DNA of 64,000 nucleotides. Origin: an uncultured Clostridia bacterium. Lineage in GTDB: Bacteria; Bacillota; Clostridia; Oscillospirales; SIG627. Position 1 is the first letter of the stretch; each line of letters starts with the position of its first letter. The stretch is taken from contig CANQBV010000008.1 of assembly GCA_947589595.1 (NCBI GenBank), positions 1 to 64,000 of the forward strand. The letters are read 5' to 3'. The translations under genes and the position numbers were made by a program. The notes under the pieces are model-generated. The model made no database searches and was not told the DNA's origin. It worked only from the letters and a program-made list of their open reading frames with translations. Below are positions 16,583 through 26,055 of this stretch, one piece after another.

Positions 16583-17986
16583 TCAGAATTTGATTTTTTC
16601 GGCGACGTAGGCCTTGACTTCGGAAAGCGGGATGCGTTCCTGCTGCATACTATCGCGGTCGCGCACGGTGACGCAGCCGTCGGTTTCGGTATCAAAATCG
16701 TAGGTGATGCAGAACGGCGTGCCGATCTCGTCCTGGCGGCGATAGCGCTTGCCGATCGATCCGGCTTCATCGAATTCCACGGTGAATTCATCGGAAAGCT
16801 CGGTATAGAGCTCGGTTGCCTTTTCGGAAAGCTTTTTGGAGAGCGGCAACACGGCGGCCTTCACAGGCGCCAGCGCCGGGTGGAAGCGCATAACTACACG
16901 GGTATCGTTCTTTTCGGGGTCGACAACTTCTTCGTCATAGGCGTCGCAAAGCAGCGCCAGTACGCTTCTTTCCACACCGAGACTGGGCTCGATAACGTAG
17001 GGAACGTAGTGCTCGTTGGCTTCCTGATCGTAGTAGGTCAGATCCTTGCCGGAGGTGTTCTGGTGCTGGGTCAGGTCGTAATCCGTACGGTCTGCCACGC
17101 CCCACAATTCGCCCCAGCCGAACGGAAACAGAAATTCAAAGTCGGTGGTGGCTTTGGAATAGAAGCAAAGCTCTTCGGGCGAGTGGTCGCGCAGGCGAAG
17201 ATTTTCCTCCTTCAAGCCGATTGAAAGCAGCCACTTGCGGCAGAATTCACGCCAATAGGAAAACCATTCCAGATCGGTGCCGGGTTTGCAGAAAAATTCC
17301 AACTCCATCTGCTCGAATTCACGAACACGGAAAATAAAGTTGCCGGGCGTGATCTCATTGCGGAAGGATTTGCCGATCTGCCCGATACCAAAGGGAACCT
17401 TTTTGCGGGTGGTGCGCTGAACATTGACGAAGTTTGTGAAAATCCCCTGCGCGGTTTCCGGGCGGAGATACACGGTGTTTTTCGCGTCCTCGGTCACGCC
17501 CTGGAAGGTCTTGAACATCAGGTTGAACTGACGGATATCGGTAAAATTATGTTTGCCGCAGGTGGGACAGGGGATGGCGTGTTCCTCCACGAATTCTTTC
17601 ATTTCCGTCTGAGAAAAGGCGTCGATGGGCTTGGGAAGCGTGAAGGAATTTTCGGCGCACCAATCTTCAATGAGTTTATCGGCACGGAAGCGTTCATGGC
17701 ACTCGCGACAGTCCATCAAGGGATCGGAAAAGCCGGCGAGGTGTCCGCTGGCAACCCAGGTCTGCGGATTCATGAGAATGGCGGCGTCCAAACCGACATT
17801 ATAGGGATTTTGCTGAACGAACTTTTTCCACCAGGCTTTTTTGACGTTGTTTTTCAGCTCCACGCCCAAAGGGCCGTAGTCCCAGGTGTTGGCGAGGCCG
17901 CCGTAAATTTCGGAACCGGGGAAAATAAAGCCGCGCCCTTTGCAAAGCGCTACGATCTTGTCCATGGTTTTTTCAGTATTTTTCAT
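16583..17986 (-). CDS. glyQS: Glycyl-tRNA synthetase (single-chain class II type)
   Basis: The 467-residue protein joins glycine to tRNA-Gly. The N-terminus has [27 protein letters not shown] (residues 12-38), diagnostic of the dimeric alpha2 type. Class II motif 2 lies near [16 protein letters not shown], motif 3 near [10 protein letters not shown], and a C-terminal anticodon-binding domain contains VLPLSKKL. The start at 17986 follows AAAGGA; upstream in-frame starts lack one. It has its own promoter. I see no T-box leader in the short gap. Confidence 0.95.
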   Translation of the reverse strand: MKNTEKTMDKIVALCKGRGFIFPGSEIYGGLANTWDYGPLGVELKNNVKKAWWKKFVQQNPYNVGLDAAILMNPQTWVASGHLAGFSDPLMDCRECHERFRADKLIEDWCAENSFTLPKPIDAFSQTEMKEFVEEHAIPCPTCGKHNFTDIRQFNLMFKTFQGVTEDAKNTVYLRPETAQGIFTNFVNVQRTTRKKVPFGIGQIGKSFRNEITPGNFIFRVREFEQMELEFFCKPGTDLEWFSYWREFCRKWLLSIGLKEENLRLRDHSPEELCFYSKATTDFEFLFPFGWGELWGVADRTDYDLTQHQNTSGKDLTYYDQEANEHYVPYVIEPSLGVERSVLALLCDAYDEEVVDPEKNDTRVVMRFHPALAPVKAAVLPLSKKLSEKATELYTELSDEFTVEFDEAGSIGKRYRRQDEIGTPFCITYDFDTETDGCVTVRDRDSMQQERIPLSEVKAYVAEKIKF

Positions 17987-18051
17987 AGAACGTCCTTTCT
18001 TTTCCGAACGCCGGCTGCGCCCGGAGAGAGTTGTAATCATTTCAAAGAGGT

Positions 18052-18080
18052 ATTATAACGCAAAAGATGCAATTTGTCAA
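18052..18080 (-). promoter_or_regulatory. Predicted promoter of glyQS
   Basis: On the minus strand, TTGACA (18075-18080), a 17-base spacer and TATAAT (18052-18057). The -35 overlaps the end of the upstream ABC gene. Confidence 0.7.
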
Positions 18081-20323
18081 AGAGAATCCGGATTCTTTTT
18101 GGTTTTCTTGATGGCGGACATTTGCCGCTGCGCCATGACAAGGTCGTGATAAATGCCGCCCTGTTTTAAAAGCTCCTCGTGCGTGCCGATCTCGGCAACG
18201 CTCTTTTTATCCAGAACCAAAAGCTTCGTGGCGTTGCGCAGGGTGGAAAGCCGGTGCGCAATGGCAATGGTGGTGCGGTTTTGACAGAGCTTTGCCAGCG
18301 CATCCTGCACCAGCTTTTCGGTTTCGGTGTCGAGGGCGGAGGTAGCTTCGTCGAGAATCAGAATTTTCGGGTCATGCAGGACGGCGCGGGCAATGGCCAC
18401 GCGCTGCCTTTCCCCGCCGGAAAGCGTGTAGCCCTTTTCGCCCACCACGGTGTGGTAGCCGTCCGGCAGCTTCATAATAAACGAATGGGCGTTGGCGAGC
18501 TTGGCGGCGCGGATCACCTCCTCATAGGTGGCGTCGGGCTTGGCGTAAACGAGGTTTTCATAAACCGTGCCGGAAAAGAGGAAGGTTTCCTGCAAGACCA
18601 CGCCGATCTGGCTGCGGAGCGAGTGCTGTGCGATATCGCGCACGTCGACGCCGTCGATGCGGATCGCGCCTTTGTTGACGTCATACAGACGCATCACCAG
18701 GTTGATCAGGGTGGATTTCCCTACCCCGGACCGGCCCACAATACCGAGCATTTCCCCGGGATGAATGGAAACGGAGACGTTTTCCAGCACGTTTTCGTTT
18801 TCATCGTACCCGAAATAGATGGAATCGATTTCAATTTCGCCGCGGATCGTCATTTCCCTGGCGTTTTCCGCATCCGAAACATCCGGTTCTTCGTCAAGCA
18901 CTTCAAATACTTTGGAAACCGAGGTCATCGTGCGCTGCAGCATACGCGGAACACGCGCCATCCAACGCAGCGGCGAATAGATAAGCGAAACATAGGAAGT
19001 GAACATCGTCAATTCCCCGATGGTCATTTGTCCCTCGAGGATGTGCGTGCCGGCGTAATACAGCAGAATAAAATTCCCCACCTGCATGAGAAAATTGGCA
19101 TAGGGCATGAGCGACGACCAGACGTATTCGCTGCGGACGGAAACGTCGCGCAGATTGGCGATCACCTTATCGTACTTGGCAATCTCGCTTTTTTCGGTGC
19201 CGTAGACCTTGACCACGCGCACCCCCTGGAAAATATCGTGCAAAGTGGTGTCGGCATTGGCGCTCTCAAACCACTGGCGGCGGTACAGCTTCTGAGTACG
19301 GCGCCAGATGACGCGGAACAGAATGGCTACAAACGGCATCGGAAGCAGAATGAAGATCGCCAGGCGCCAGTCGGTGGAAAACAACATGGTACCGACAAAC
19401 AAAAGCGTTAAGACTTGCTCCAAGATATTCGGGAGCTGATGGGTCAGAAAGTTGGAAATTTCCTCGGTGTCGCGCGAGACACGCGAAATCAGGTCGCCCG
19501 CGGTGTGGCGCGAAATGCCGGCAACGGAAAGCGTTTGAATATGGCGGTAAATATCGCCCCGCATCTTTACGACCGTTTTGTTGGAAACGCGGGACAAAAG
19601 ATTGTTGCGGCAAACGGAGAAAATAACGATGAGAACCCGCACCAGCGCCATGGAAAGTACCACCAGTACCATGCTGCTGATATGAGAAACGGCATACTCA
19701 ATATCGCTGTTCTGCAAAAAACCGTCCACCAAATTGCGCTGGATCATGGGGATCACCAGATTGAAAAGCGTGGTCGCGCCGAACAATATCATAGAGAGCA
19801 GAATTCCCAAAAGCTGCGGGCGCACCATGGCAAGGAGCCGGCCGGAAAAACGCTTTTTGCTGTCGCAGTGGTGGCAGACCTGACTGCCGGGCGCATAGGG
19901 ACGGTGGCAACGCGGGCAGGTAGAGCTTTTGGGAACAAAAACAGCGTCCTTTGCCTGCAAAGAACCGTCGGCAATTTCGTTTACGATGCGCACCAACTGC
20001 GAAATATTCTTTTTGTCCTTGCCGCGCGAACGGCAAAATTCCAGCCAAAGCCCTTCGACCCGGATCTCGCAGACAGCAATGCCGGTGTAGCCGTAAAAAC
20101 GCGCTTCCTCGATTTTTTCCAGTGGGAAGCAGCGTTCCAGAACCTCGCCTTTTCTCTTTTCCAGGCGGTAGAGGGCGTCCTCTGCCAGAAAAACCTCGCC
20201 CTCTATGAGGGAAAGGCAGAAATTGGAGGAAATCGGAAAATGGAAAACGGCTTTTCCATGAGCGGAAACAAAGTATTCTTCGAAGGGAAACGGCTCGTTT
20301 TCCCAAGACGCTTTTCGTTTCAA
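18077..20323 (-). CDS. ABC exporter half-transporter with N-terminal zinc-ribbon domain (subunit 2)
   Basis: The 748-residue protein starts at a TTG ending at 20323, 7 bases after GAGGA. Residues 1-130 form a beta-rich soluble domain. A zinc ribbon follows (Cys136, Cys139, Cys150, Cys153), then six membrane helices (about 165-470). The ATPase carries Walker A GRSGVGKST, signature LSGGERQR and Walker B ILILDEATSALD. All key ATPase residues are present. With the second half-transporter at 20853-23141 it probably forms a heterodimeric exporter. The DUF1854 gene between them marks the system annotated in some genomes as cyanophycin-associated, but no cyanophycin gene is in this window. The substrate is unknown. 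Confidence 0.85.
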   Translation of the reverse strand: MKRKASWENEPFPFEEYFVSAHGKAVFHFPISSNFCLSLIEGEVFLAEDALYRLEKRKGEVLERCFPLEKIEEARFYGYTGIAVCEIRVEGLWLEFCRSRGKDKKNISQLVRIVNEIADGSLQAKDAVFVPKSSTCPRCHRPYAPGSQVCHHCDSKKRFSGRLLAMVRPQLLGILLSMILFGATTLFNLVIPMIQRNLVDGFLQNSDIEYAVSHISSMVLVVLSMALVRVLIVIFSVCRNNLLSRVSNKTVVKMRGDIYRHIQTLSVAGISRHTAGDLISRVSRDTEEISNFLTHQLPNILEQVLTLLFVGTMLFSTDWRLAIFILLPMPFVAILFRVIWRRTQKLYRRQWFESANADTTLHDIFQGVRVVKVYGTEKSEIAKYDKVIANLRDVSVRSEYVWSSLMPYANFLMQVGNFILLYYAGTHILEGQMTIGELTMFTSYVSLIYSPLRWMARVPRMLQRTMTSVSKVFEVLDEEPDVSDAENAREMTIRGEIEIDSIYFGYDENENVLENVSVSIHPGEMLGIVGRSGVGKSTLINLVMRLYDVNKGAIRIDGVDVRDIAQHSLRSQIGVVLQETFLFSGTVYENLVYAKPDATYEEVIRAAKLANAHSFIMKLPDGYHTVVGEKGYTLSGGERQRVAIARAVLHDPKILILDEATSALDTETEKLVQDALAKLCQNRTTIAIAHRLSTLRNATKLLVLDKKSVAEIGTHEELLKQGGIYHDLVMAQRQMSAIKKTKKNPDSL

Positions 20324-20336
20324 AACAAATCCTCGC

Positions 20337-20849
20337 TTACAGATACAGTTGAATCTTGGAATAGCTCTTCCGATCCAGTTCGTTCACGTTTTCAATTTCA
20401 TAGCGGCAGCCATCCGTATCGACCACAAAAAGCCGTTCCTCGGAAACGCGGATCAGGCTGCGCTGGATATCCTTCACGGTAAAGGAAAGGCGACCGAAAT
20501 CGGTTTCGACCTCCCAATAGGAAAAGCCGAAACGCTCGTTGACCTTGACAATTTTTTTGATTTTGGGAGCAAAGTAGCGCTTTTCCAATTCACTGCGCAC
20601 AAGCTCGGCCGTTTCCTCTGGGAAAACGGCAAGGTCGCGGATCATGCCGACCTCCTGTTTTTCCTCATTCAGAACCGAGAGGTACTCCTCGTTTTTTTCA
20701 AAGGGAAACGCCTTTGCAAGAAAGACGCGCGCATCGAAGGAAAGAGTGGGGATGCTGCACATCAAAATTTTCTGCTCGGTCATATAAAATCGGCAGTTTT
20801 CGGGATTCAAATAGAATACCGTCACCGCGTTTTCAAAAGACTGATCCAT
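20337..20849 (-). CDS. DUF1854 domain protein associated with the ABC pair
   Basis: The 170-residue soluble protein is mostly beta strand with a few helices and has no signal or membrane segment. Sequences such as EKRYFAPKIKKIVKVNERFGFSYWEVETDFGRLSFTVKDIQRSLI and RLFVVDTDGCRYEIENVNELDRKSYSKI are characteristic of DUF1854. It lies 3 bases from the upstream half-transporter gene and 13 bases from the downstream one, so the three form one operon. Its beta-rich plan resembles the N-terminal domains of its two partners, and it may be a free regulatory domain or adaptor of the exporter. No biochemical role is established that I know of. Confidence 0.8.
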   Translation of the reverse strand: MDQSFENAVTVFYLNPENCRFYMTEQKILMCSIPTLSFDARVFLAKAFPFEKNEEYLSVLNEEKQEVGMIRDLAVFPEETAELVRSELEKRYFAPKIKKIVKVNERFGFSYWEVETDFGRLSFTVKDIQRSLIRVSEERLFVVDTDGCRYEIENVNELDRKSYSKIQLYL

Positions 20850-20852
20850 CGT

Positions 20853-23141
20853 TTATTCCTCGATTCCAATGGTTTTCATGGCTTCCATCTGCAATTGGTA
20901 CAGCGTGTGATACACGCCTTTTTGCTTTAAAAGCTCCTCGTGCGTGCCGGCCTCGACGACACGGCCGTCCTCCACAACAATGAGGCTGTCGGCGTCGCGC
21001 AGGGTGGACAGCCGGTGCGCAATGGTAATGGTTGTGCGGTTCCGGGTGATCCGGGCAAGCGCTTCCTGAATGCGGCGCTCGGTTTTGGTATCCATGGCGG
21101 CGGTGGCTTCGTCCAAAATCAGAATTTTCGGATTTTTCAAAATCGCACGGGCAATGGAGATCCGCTGCTTTTCCCCGCCGGACAAAAGCTTTTTATCCAT
21201 ACCGACCATGGTATCGTACCCATCCGGGAAGCCGACGATGAAATCGTGCGCGCCGGCCGCCATGGCGGCGGCAATGGCTTCTTCGCGCGTGATATCGGGC
21301 GCGGAATAGCGGATATTATCTAAAATCGTACCGCGGAAAAGATAGGTCTCCTGCGAAACAATGGCGATGTTTTTGTGCAGGTCGGCAAGCGAGATCTCGC
21401 GGATATCGACCCCGTCAATGAGGATTTTTCCGGAAGCAGGATCGTAGAGCCTTGTCAAAAGATTGGCCAGGGTGCTCTTTCCTGCACCGGTGTGGCCGAC
21501 AATACCGAGCGTTTTCCCTGCCGGCACATGGAACGAAACGTCCTGAATGGTTTTTTTGCCGGGCGCATAGGAAAAATCGACATGAGAAAATTCCACCTCG
21601 CCCCGCACCTCCGGAAGCGAAACGGGGCTTTCCGCTTCTTTCACTTCCGGTTCGGTTTCGTAGATTTCAAACAGACGCTGCAGCGCGTTGAGCGAATCCG
21701 CCATGTTGCCGAAGAAATCCGCAAAGAAATTCAGGGGCTGGTAAAGCATGGACAGATAGGAAACAAACAGCGCCAGGGTGCCGTAGCTGATCCCGCTGCC
21801 GGGAGAGACGCCGTTTTGAATCACAAAGTAACCGCCGACGCCCCACACCAGATAGGTGGAAAGCTGTACCAAAAGGTGCATGAACGGCAAAATGGTGTTG
21901 TTGCGTACGGCAACCTTGAGCCGCGTTTCGCCAAAGGCGGTGCTGGCGGAATGAAATCGTTCAACCTCCGTTTCCTCCCGTGAAAAAGCCTTGACAATGC
22001 GCATGCCGCCGAGAACGTCGGAAAGAATGGAGTTGAATTTGGAACGCTTGCTGTAGCTTTCCGCCTGCAGTTTTTTAAAATGCCGCAGCACCAGAGCGTA
22101 ACCGACAAACAATACCGGCATGGGCAAAAAGATCACCACGGTCAGCATGGGGTGAATGGTGAACATGATGACAAGAATGCCGACAATCTGCACGATATTG
22201 CTCAAAAAATACGGCACGCCGTCGCAGAAAAACCAGTACAGGGTCGTGGCGTCGGCATTGATCTGCGTCAAAAGCTTGCCGGTGTGGCGCGAGGAAAAGA
22301 ACGAATAGGAAAGCCGTTCAAACGAGGAAAAAATGGTTTTTTTTAAATCATAGGTCACGTAGGCGGAAACGCGCGCGCCGACAAAGCCGGTGAACATGGA
22401 ATTGAGCGCGACCAAAAAGTTTGCCCCCGCCACGCACAGAACAATGGCCAAAACCTTGCCGTAATACGGTGAAGTTTCGCTGAGCACCTGATCGAAGAAG
22501 AACTGTTGGCTTAAAATCGGCGCGATCAGATCCAAAACGCCTCCGAGCAGCACGGTAAGGAGCACCAGCAAAATATAGCCGGAATAGCGCCGGAAAAACG
22601 GCAGCAGTTTTTTGATAAGGCTTCCCCTGTCGGAGCATTTGCGACAGATCTTTTTTTCGGGATCCGCATAGGGCGTGTGGCAGCGCGGGCAGGAAGGGCG
22701 CTGTTTCTTTTTTTCCTTTGGTTTTTCCCCGCTTTCCAGAAAACGCTTCACGGTTTCGCAAAACTCAGACGCTTCCTTCAAGCAGTGCGCCGTGGCATAA
22801 AACAGCAAAACCGGGCCGTTTTTGGTTTCGACAATGACTCGAAAAACAGAAACCTGTTCCTCTAATTTGACGTCCAGTACTTCCTCCATGGGCAGATACA
22901 CCCAATCCCATTCCTGTATTTTCCGTTCCGGTTTGCGGGAAGAAAAAAGAAAAGCGCCTTCCTTTTTCTGAAGCGATACGGTAGTAAAGAGACAAGCGAT
23001 GCCTTCTTCACAAAAAAGTGTGGTTGCATCGCAATAGGTTTCCTCACGAGACATATCTGTTTTCAGAACAGAAAGCGCCTTATCGGGATCCAGTCCTTTT
23101 CGGAGAAATATTTGGACAATTTCTTCCGGAATATTTTCCAT
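20853..23141 (-). CDS. ABC exporter half-transporter with N-terminal zinc-ribbon domain (subunit 1)
   Basis: The 762-residue protein has the same layout as its partner. A soluble N-terminal domain (residues 1-145) comes first, then a zinc ribbon (Cys151, Cys154, Cys166, Cys169), six membrane helices and an ATPase. The ATPase has Walker A GHTGAGKST, signature LSGGEKQR and Walker B ILILDEATAAMD. Both subunits keep the catalytic Glu, so neither site looks degenerate. A zinc ribbon placed just before the first membrane helix is unusual for exporters and suggests control by metal, redox state or a protein partner. It is the first gene of the operon, behind a near-consensus promoter. Confidence 0.85.
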   Translation of the reverse strand: MENIPEEIVQIFLRKGLDPDKALSVLKTDMSREETYCDATTLFCEEGIACLFTTVSLQKKEGAFLFSSRKPERKIQEWDWVYLPMEEVLDVKLEEQVSVFRVIVETKNGPVLLFYATAHCLKEASEFCETVKRFLESGEKPKEKKKQRPSCPRCHTPYADPEKKICRKCSDRGSLIKKLLPFFRRYSGYILLVLLTVLLGGVLDLIAPILSQQFFFDQVLSETSPYYGKVLAIVLCVAGANFLVALNSMFTGFVGARVSAYVTYDLKKTIFSSFERLSYSFFSSRHTGKLLTQINADATTLYWFFCDGVPYFLSNIVQIVGILVIMFTIHPMLTVVIFLPMPVLFVGYALVLRHFKKLQAESYSKRSKFNSILSDVLGGMRIVKAFSREETEVERFHSASTAFGETRLKVAVRNNTILPFMHLLVQLSTYLVWGVGGYFVIQNGVSPGSGISYGTLALFVSYLSMLYQPLNFFADFFGNMADSLNALQRLFEIYETEPEVKEAESPVSLPEVRGEVEFSHVDFSYAPGKKTIQDVSFHVPAGKTLGIVGHTGAGKSTLANLLTRLYDPASGKILIDGVDIREISLADLHKNIAIVSQETYLFRGTILDNIRYSAPDITREEAIAAAMAAGAHDFIVGFPDGYDTMVGMDKKLLSGGEKQRISIARAILKNPKILILDEATAAMDTKTERRIQEALARITRNRTTITIAHRLSTLRDADSLIVVEDGRVVEAGTHEELLKQKGVYHTLYQLQMEAMKTIGIEE

Positions 23142-23173
23142 ATTACCAAATACCTTTATCCTGAATTACCCTT

Positions 23174-23202
23174 ATTATATAGAAAGCCGAACCTCTTGTC
23201 AA
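23174..23202 (-). promoter_or_regulatory. Predicted promoter of the ABC/DUF1854 operon
   Basis: On the minus strand, TTGACA (23197-23202), a 17-base spacer and TATAAT (23174-23179), 32 bases before the first start codon. Confidence 0.75.
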
Positions 23203-23300
23203 CCGAAAGGGAGAAAAAAGGCAGCCCTTGCCAAGAAAAATTTTTTCTGGTAAAATAGGGATGCTTCCCATTTTTCGGCAAAAAATCCAATAAAAATCAG

Positions 23301-23329
23301 TTGCCGAAAGATCCCCTTTTGCTTATACT
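23301..23329 (+). promoter_or_regulatory. Predicted promoter of the mecA-udg unit
   Basis: TTGCCG (23301-23306), a 17-base spacer and TATACT (23324-23329), 34 bases before the TTG start. Confidence 0.45.
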
Positions 23330-23363
23330 GAAAATAAGGAACTTTTTTTGTGGGGGAAGCATT

Positions 23364-23894
23364 TTGGAACTGTATTCGACAAATGAGAACGAGATCCGCA
23401 TTCATTTGAGTGAAAAGGATCTGGCGCAGCTTGAGATCACCGTGGAGGAAATGGACTACGAAAATTCGAAAACACGCCACGTTTTATGGGAGCTTTTTGA
23501 CCGGGCCAAAGAAGAAACCGGGTTTGACGCGGTAAGCGAAAAGCTTTATATTCAGGTATTCCCGAAAAGCGACGGCGGGTGCGACGTGATCGTTTCGAAA
23601 ATGGGCGAGATCAGGCGCAAAAAGCAGGTGCTTGTTTTTGCGGGGCTTGAAAATTTTTCCGAAGCGGTACGGCTTTTGGAGCCGGACGGCAGTATGGATT
23701 TTTACAAAGAGAAAAAAGAAAATCTTTTTTACATAAACCTGCCGGAAGAAGGGCTTTTGCCCGCTCTGTTAGAGTACGGGGAAAAGGCAAAAAACAAAAG
23801 CGCGCTGTTTTGGAAAACCCGGTGCCGTCCTATTTTACCGGAACAGATAAGGAAGTTAAAAAATGGAATCAGAGGAAAAGACCGCACTTTTTGA
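23364..23894 (+). CDS. mecA: MecA-family adaptor protein
   Basis: The 176-residue protein begins with the family signature (L)ELYSTNENEIRIHLSEKDLA and continues with VLWELFDRAKEETGF, the conserved N-terminal substrate-binding part. The C-terminal half (QVLVFAGLENFSEAVRLL) matches the ClpC-binding domain. MecA delivers proteins to the ClpCP protease. The only sensible start is the TTG at 23364 behind GGGGGAAG, which lies exactly where the family N-terminus should begin. The last 32 bases overlap the uracil-DNA glycosylase gene, so the two are coupled. The C-terminal tail is frame-shared with that overlap and may be longer than usual. Confidence 0.85.
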   Translation: MELYSTNENEIRIHLSEKDLAQLEITVEEMDYENSKTRHVLWELFDRAKEETGFDAVSEKLYIQVFPKSDGGCDVIVSKMGEIRRKKQVLVFAGLENFSEAVRLLEPDGSMDFYKEKKENLFYINLPEEGLLPALLEYGEKAKNKSALFWKTRCRPILPEQIRKLKNGIRGKDRTF

Positions 23895-24441
23895 CAAATT
23901 AAAAGAAAAGGTATCTGTCTGCCAGAACTGCCCGCTGTGCAGAACGAGAACTCACACGGTTTTCGGGCGCGGTTCGGAAAACGCATCCGTTCTTTTCATC
24001 GGCGAAGCGCCGGGCGAAAACGAGGATCTGCAGGGAAAACCGTTTGTAGGCGCGGCGGGACATTTGCTGGACTCCTTTCTGGACTATGCAGGTTTGGAAG
24101 AAGACGACTATTACATTGCCAATATTTTAAAGTGCCGACCACCGCGCAACCGCGATCCGCTGCCGGAGGAAGAAAACGCCTGCATGGGATTTTTGCGGGA
24201 GCAGGTGCGGCTGATCCGCCCGAAAATGATCGTTTGCCTCGGCAGAATTGCGGCGCAGCGGATTCTGGATCCGGAATTCAGAATCACCCGGCAGCACGGG
24301 ATCTTTTATGATATGCAGGGGATCCGGATCACGGCGACCTTTCATCCCGCCGCTCTGCTGCGCGACCCCGCCAAAAAGGAAGCGGCGCTCCTTGATTTTA
24401 AAAAAATTAGAAGCGAAGCCTTAAAATTGAAAAACAACTAA
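23863..24441 (+). CDS. Family 4 uracil-DNA glycosylase
   Basis: The 192-residue enzyme removes uracil from DNA formed by cytosine deamination. The 4Fe-4S ligands of family 4 are present with canonical spacing: Cys20, Cys23, Cys91 and Cys107. The catalytic motif GEAPGENED lies at residues 47-55, and the late HPAALLR motif closes the pocket. The start is inside the mecA frame. The coupling with a protease adaptor is probably just genome packing. A strong terminator follows. Confidence 0.93.
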   Translation: MESEEKTALFDKLKEKVSVCQNCPLCRTRTHTVFGRGSENASVLFIGEAPGENEDLQGKPFVGAAGHLLDSFLDYAGLEEDDYYIANILKCRPPRNRDPLPEEENACMGFLREQVRLIRPKMIVCLGRIAAQRILDPEFRITRQHGIFYDMQGIRITATFHPAALLRDPAKKEAALLDFKKIRSEALKLKNN

Positions 24442-24448
24442 AAACTGT

Positions 24449-24480
24449 GACCGGCAATTTTTTTTGCCGGTCATATTTTT
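24449..24480 (+). terminator. Intrinsic terminator after the uracil-DNA glycosylase gene
   Basis: GACCGGCAA (24449-24457) pairs with TTGCCGGTC (24464-24472), followed by a T-rich run. Confidence 0.85.
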
Positions 24481-24523
24481 TTATTCTTTCAGCAGAATAA
24501 AAACGGAAAGGAGAAATTGAAAC

Positions 24524-25261
24524 ATGAAAAAAATAAAATGGATTTGTTTTCTTTTGAGCCTTGCTCTTTTGCTTCCGATTTCAGTTTCGGCGGCGGACGG
24601 CGCGCAAAACTGGTATTTCACTCAGCGCACAAAAAATACGCGCCCCGAGCTGCCCGCTCTTGACGCGGAATTGGGCTTTGGCATCGGTAAAGAAGAAAAA
24701 GTTCTCTATCTGACCTTCGACGCCGGCTACGAAAACGGCAACGTTGCGAAAATCGTTGATGTTTTAAAAGAAAATGACGTGACCGGCGCTTTCTTTGTAC
24801 TTTCCCATTTTGTTACCGCCAATCCCGAGCTTGTGAAAACCATGCGTGCGAACGGCAATTTGATATGCAACCATACGGCAACACACAAAAATATCACTAA
24901 AATTTCGACGGAAGAAATTCAATCGCAGATCCGGCGGCTGGAGGAGGAATACCAAAGCCTGACCGGCGAAGCCTTATCTCCCTATTTCCGCCCGCCGGAG
25001 GGCACGTATTCCGCTTCTTCCCTAAAAGTCGTGCATGATCTGGGGTATCGCACCGTCTTTTGGAGCGTTGCCTATGCCGACTGGGACAACAACAAGCAAA
25101 TGGCGCCCGAAAAAGCGCTGGCAAAGCTAGAGAGCCTTGTGCACGACGGCGCGGTAATTTTGCTGCACCCCACCTCGGCCACCAACGCCGCCATTTTGGA
25201 TAAATTCATCCACGATATGAAAGAAAAGGGCTACCGTTTTGGCAGTTTAAATGAATTATGA
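24524..25261 (+). CDS. PdaA-like polysaccharide deacetylase
   Basis: The 245-residue carbohydrate esterase family 4 protein has a signal peptide (residues 1-24, ending SVSAA). Motif 1 is TFDAGYENG (64-72), the form typical of PdaA, the N-acetylmuramic-acid deacetylase needed for muramic-delta-lactam in spore cortex. Metal-binding His117 and His121 are in NHTATH, and FRPPEGTYS forms motif 3. It acts outside the membrane on peptidoglycan. A spore role is inferred from the PdaA-type motif only. The stop overlaps the next gene's start (ATGA). Confidence 0.85.
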   Translation: MKKIKWICFLLSLALLLPISVSAADGAQNWYFTQRTKNTRPELPALDAELGFGIGKEEKVLYLTFDAGYENGNVAKIVDVLKENDVTGAFFVLSHFVTANPELVKTMRANGNLICNHTATHKNITKISTEEIQSQIRRLEEEYQSLTGEALSPYFRPPEGTYSASSLKVVHDLGYRTVFWSVAYADWDNNKQMAPEKALAKLESLVHDGAVILLHPTSATNAAILDKFIHDMKEKGYRFGSLNEL

Positions 25262-25941
25262 AAAGAAGCGTTATCAGAATCATCGGCTTTTTGGTGCTGA
25301 TGGGAATGCTGCTTGCCTTGCCCTCTCAGGCGGAAATTATCCGCAAAGGGGCGGAGGAGAGCAAAAAAATCGCCCTCAGCTTTGACGACGGCCCCAGCGA
25401 ACGAAACACGGAAGCGATTTTGGCGCTTCTGGAAAAATACCAGATCAAAGCCACCTTTTTTGTGATCGGGGAAAACGCAGAAAGAGATCCCGACCGCATC
25501 CGCAAAATATCTGATGCGGGGCACGAGATCGGCAATCACACCTATCACCATCAATATATCACCAAGCTAAACGAAGCCCAGCTTCGGGAGGAGATCCTGA
25601 AAACAGAATCTCTTCTCACAGAGATCTGCGGAAAAAGACCGGTTCTGTTCCGTCCGCCGGGCGGCGCTTACAGCGATAAAGCCTTGCAGCGCATCGAAGA
25701 AATGGGCTATACCAGTGTGCTGTGGTCGGTCGATACGCACGACTGGACAAAGCCGAAAATCGCCACCATCGTGACCGTGGTGGAAAAAAATGTTCTCGGC
25801 GGCGATATTATCCTCTTTCACGATCTGGAGCAAAAAAACTCTCCGACTCCCGCTGCCCTGGATATCATTATTCCCTTTTTCCAGGAGAAAGGCTATGAGT
25901 TTGTAACCGTATCAGAACTGTTACAGGAACAAGGCGGCTGA
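25258..25941 (+). CDS. Polysaccharide deacetylase (CE4, chitooligosaccharide/peptidoglycan type)
   Basis: The 227-residue secreted or membrane-held protein has an N-terminal hydrophobic segment (residues 6-25). The classic NodB motifs are present: SFDDG (41-45), HTYHH with His94 and His98, and RPPGGAYS. It removes acetyl groups from amino sugars in the wall. It overlaps the PdaA-like gene by 4 bases, so both are made together. The two differ in motif 1 (FDDG against FDAG), which suggests different targets in peptidoglycan. A terminator follows. Confidence 0.88.
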   Translation: MKRSVIRIIGFLVLMGMLLALPSQAEIIRKGAEESKKIALSFDDGPSERNTEAILALLEKYQIKATFFVIGENAERDPDRIRKISDAGHEIGNHTYHHQYITKLNEAQLREEILKTESLLTEICGKRPVLFRPPGGAYSDKALQRIEEMGYTSVLWSVDTHDWTKPKIATIVTVVEKNVLGGDIILFHDLEQKNSPTPAALDIIIPFFQEKGYEFVTVSELLQEQGG

Positions 25942-25959
25942 AAAATGCCGCCTTTTTTT
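25931..25959 (+). terminator. Intrinsic terminator after the deacetylase pair
   Basis: AAGGCGGC (25931-25938) pairs with GCCGCCTT (25947-25954), followed by T residues. The left arm overlaps the stop region. Confidence 0.85.
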
Positions 25960-25969
25960 GAAAATCAAA

Positions 25970-25998
25970 TTGACTTCGCATCTCTTTTTCGCTATAAT
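25970..25998 (+). promoter_or_regulatory. Predicted promoter of the Rad50-like ATPase/recG unit
   Basis: TTGACT (25970-25975), a 17-base spacer and TATAAT (25993-25998). Confidence 0.75.
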
Positions 25999-26055
25999 AG
26001 AGGTAGATGATGGGAAATTATCGAAATGAAAACTGATTTTAAGGAATGCTGTATC

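Noticed and set aside
17987-18051. T-box or glycine riboswitch before glyQS
   Set aside because: The leader between the promoter and the start is too short for either element.
18179-19411. A 410-codon plus-strand frame opposite the ABC exporter
   Set aside because: It mirrors the conserved ATPase and membrane region of a well-supported gene.
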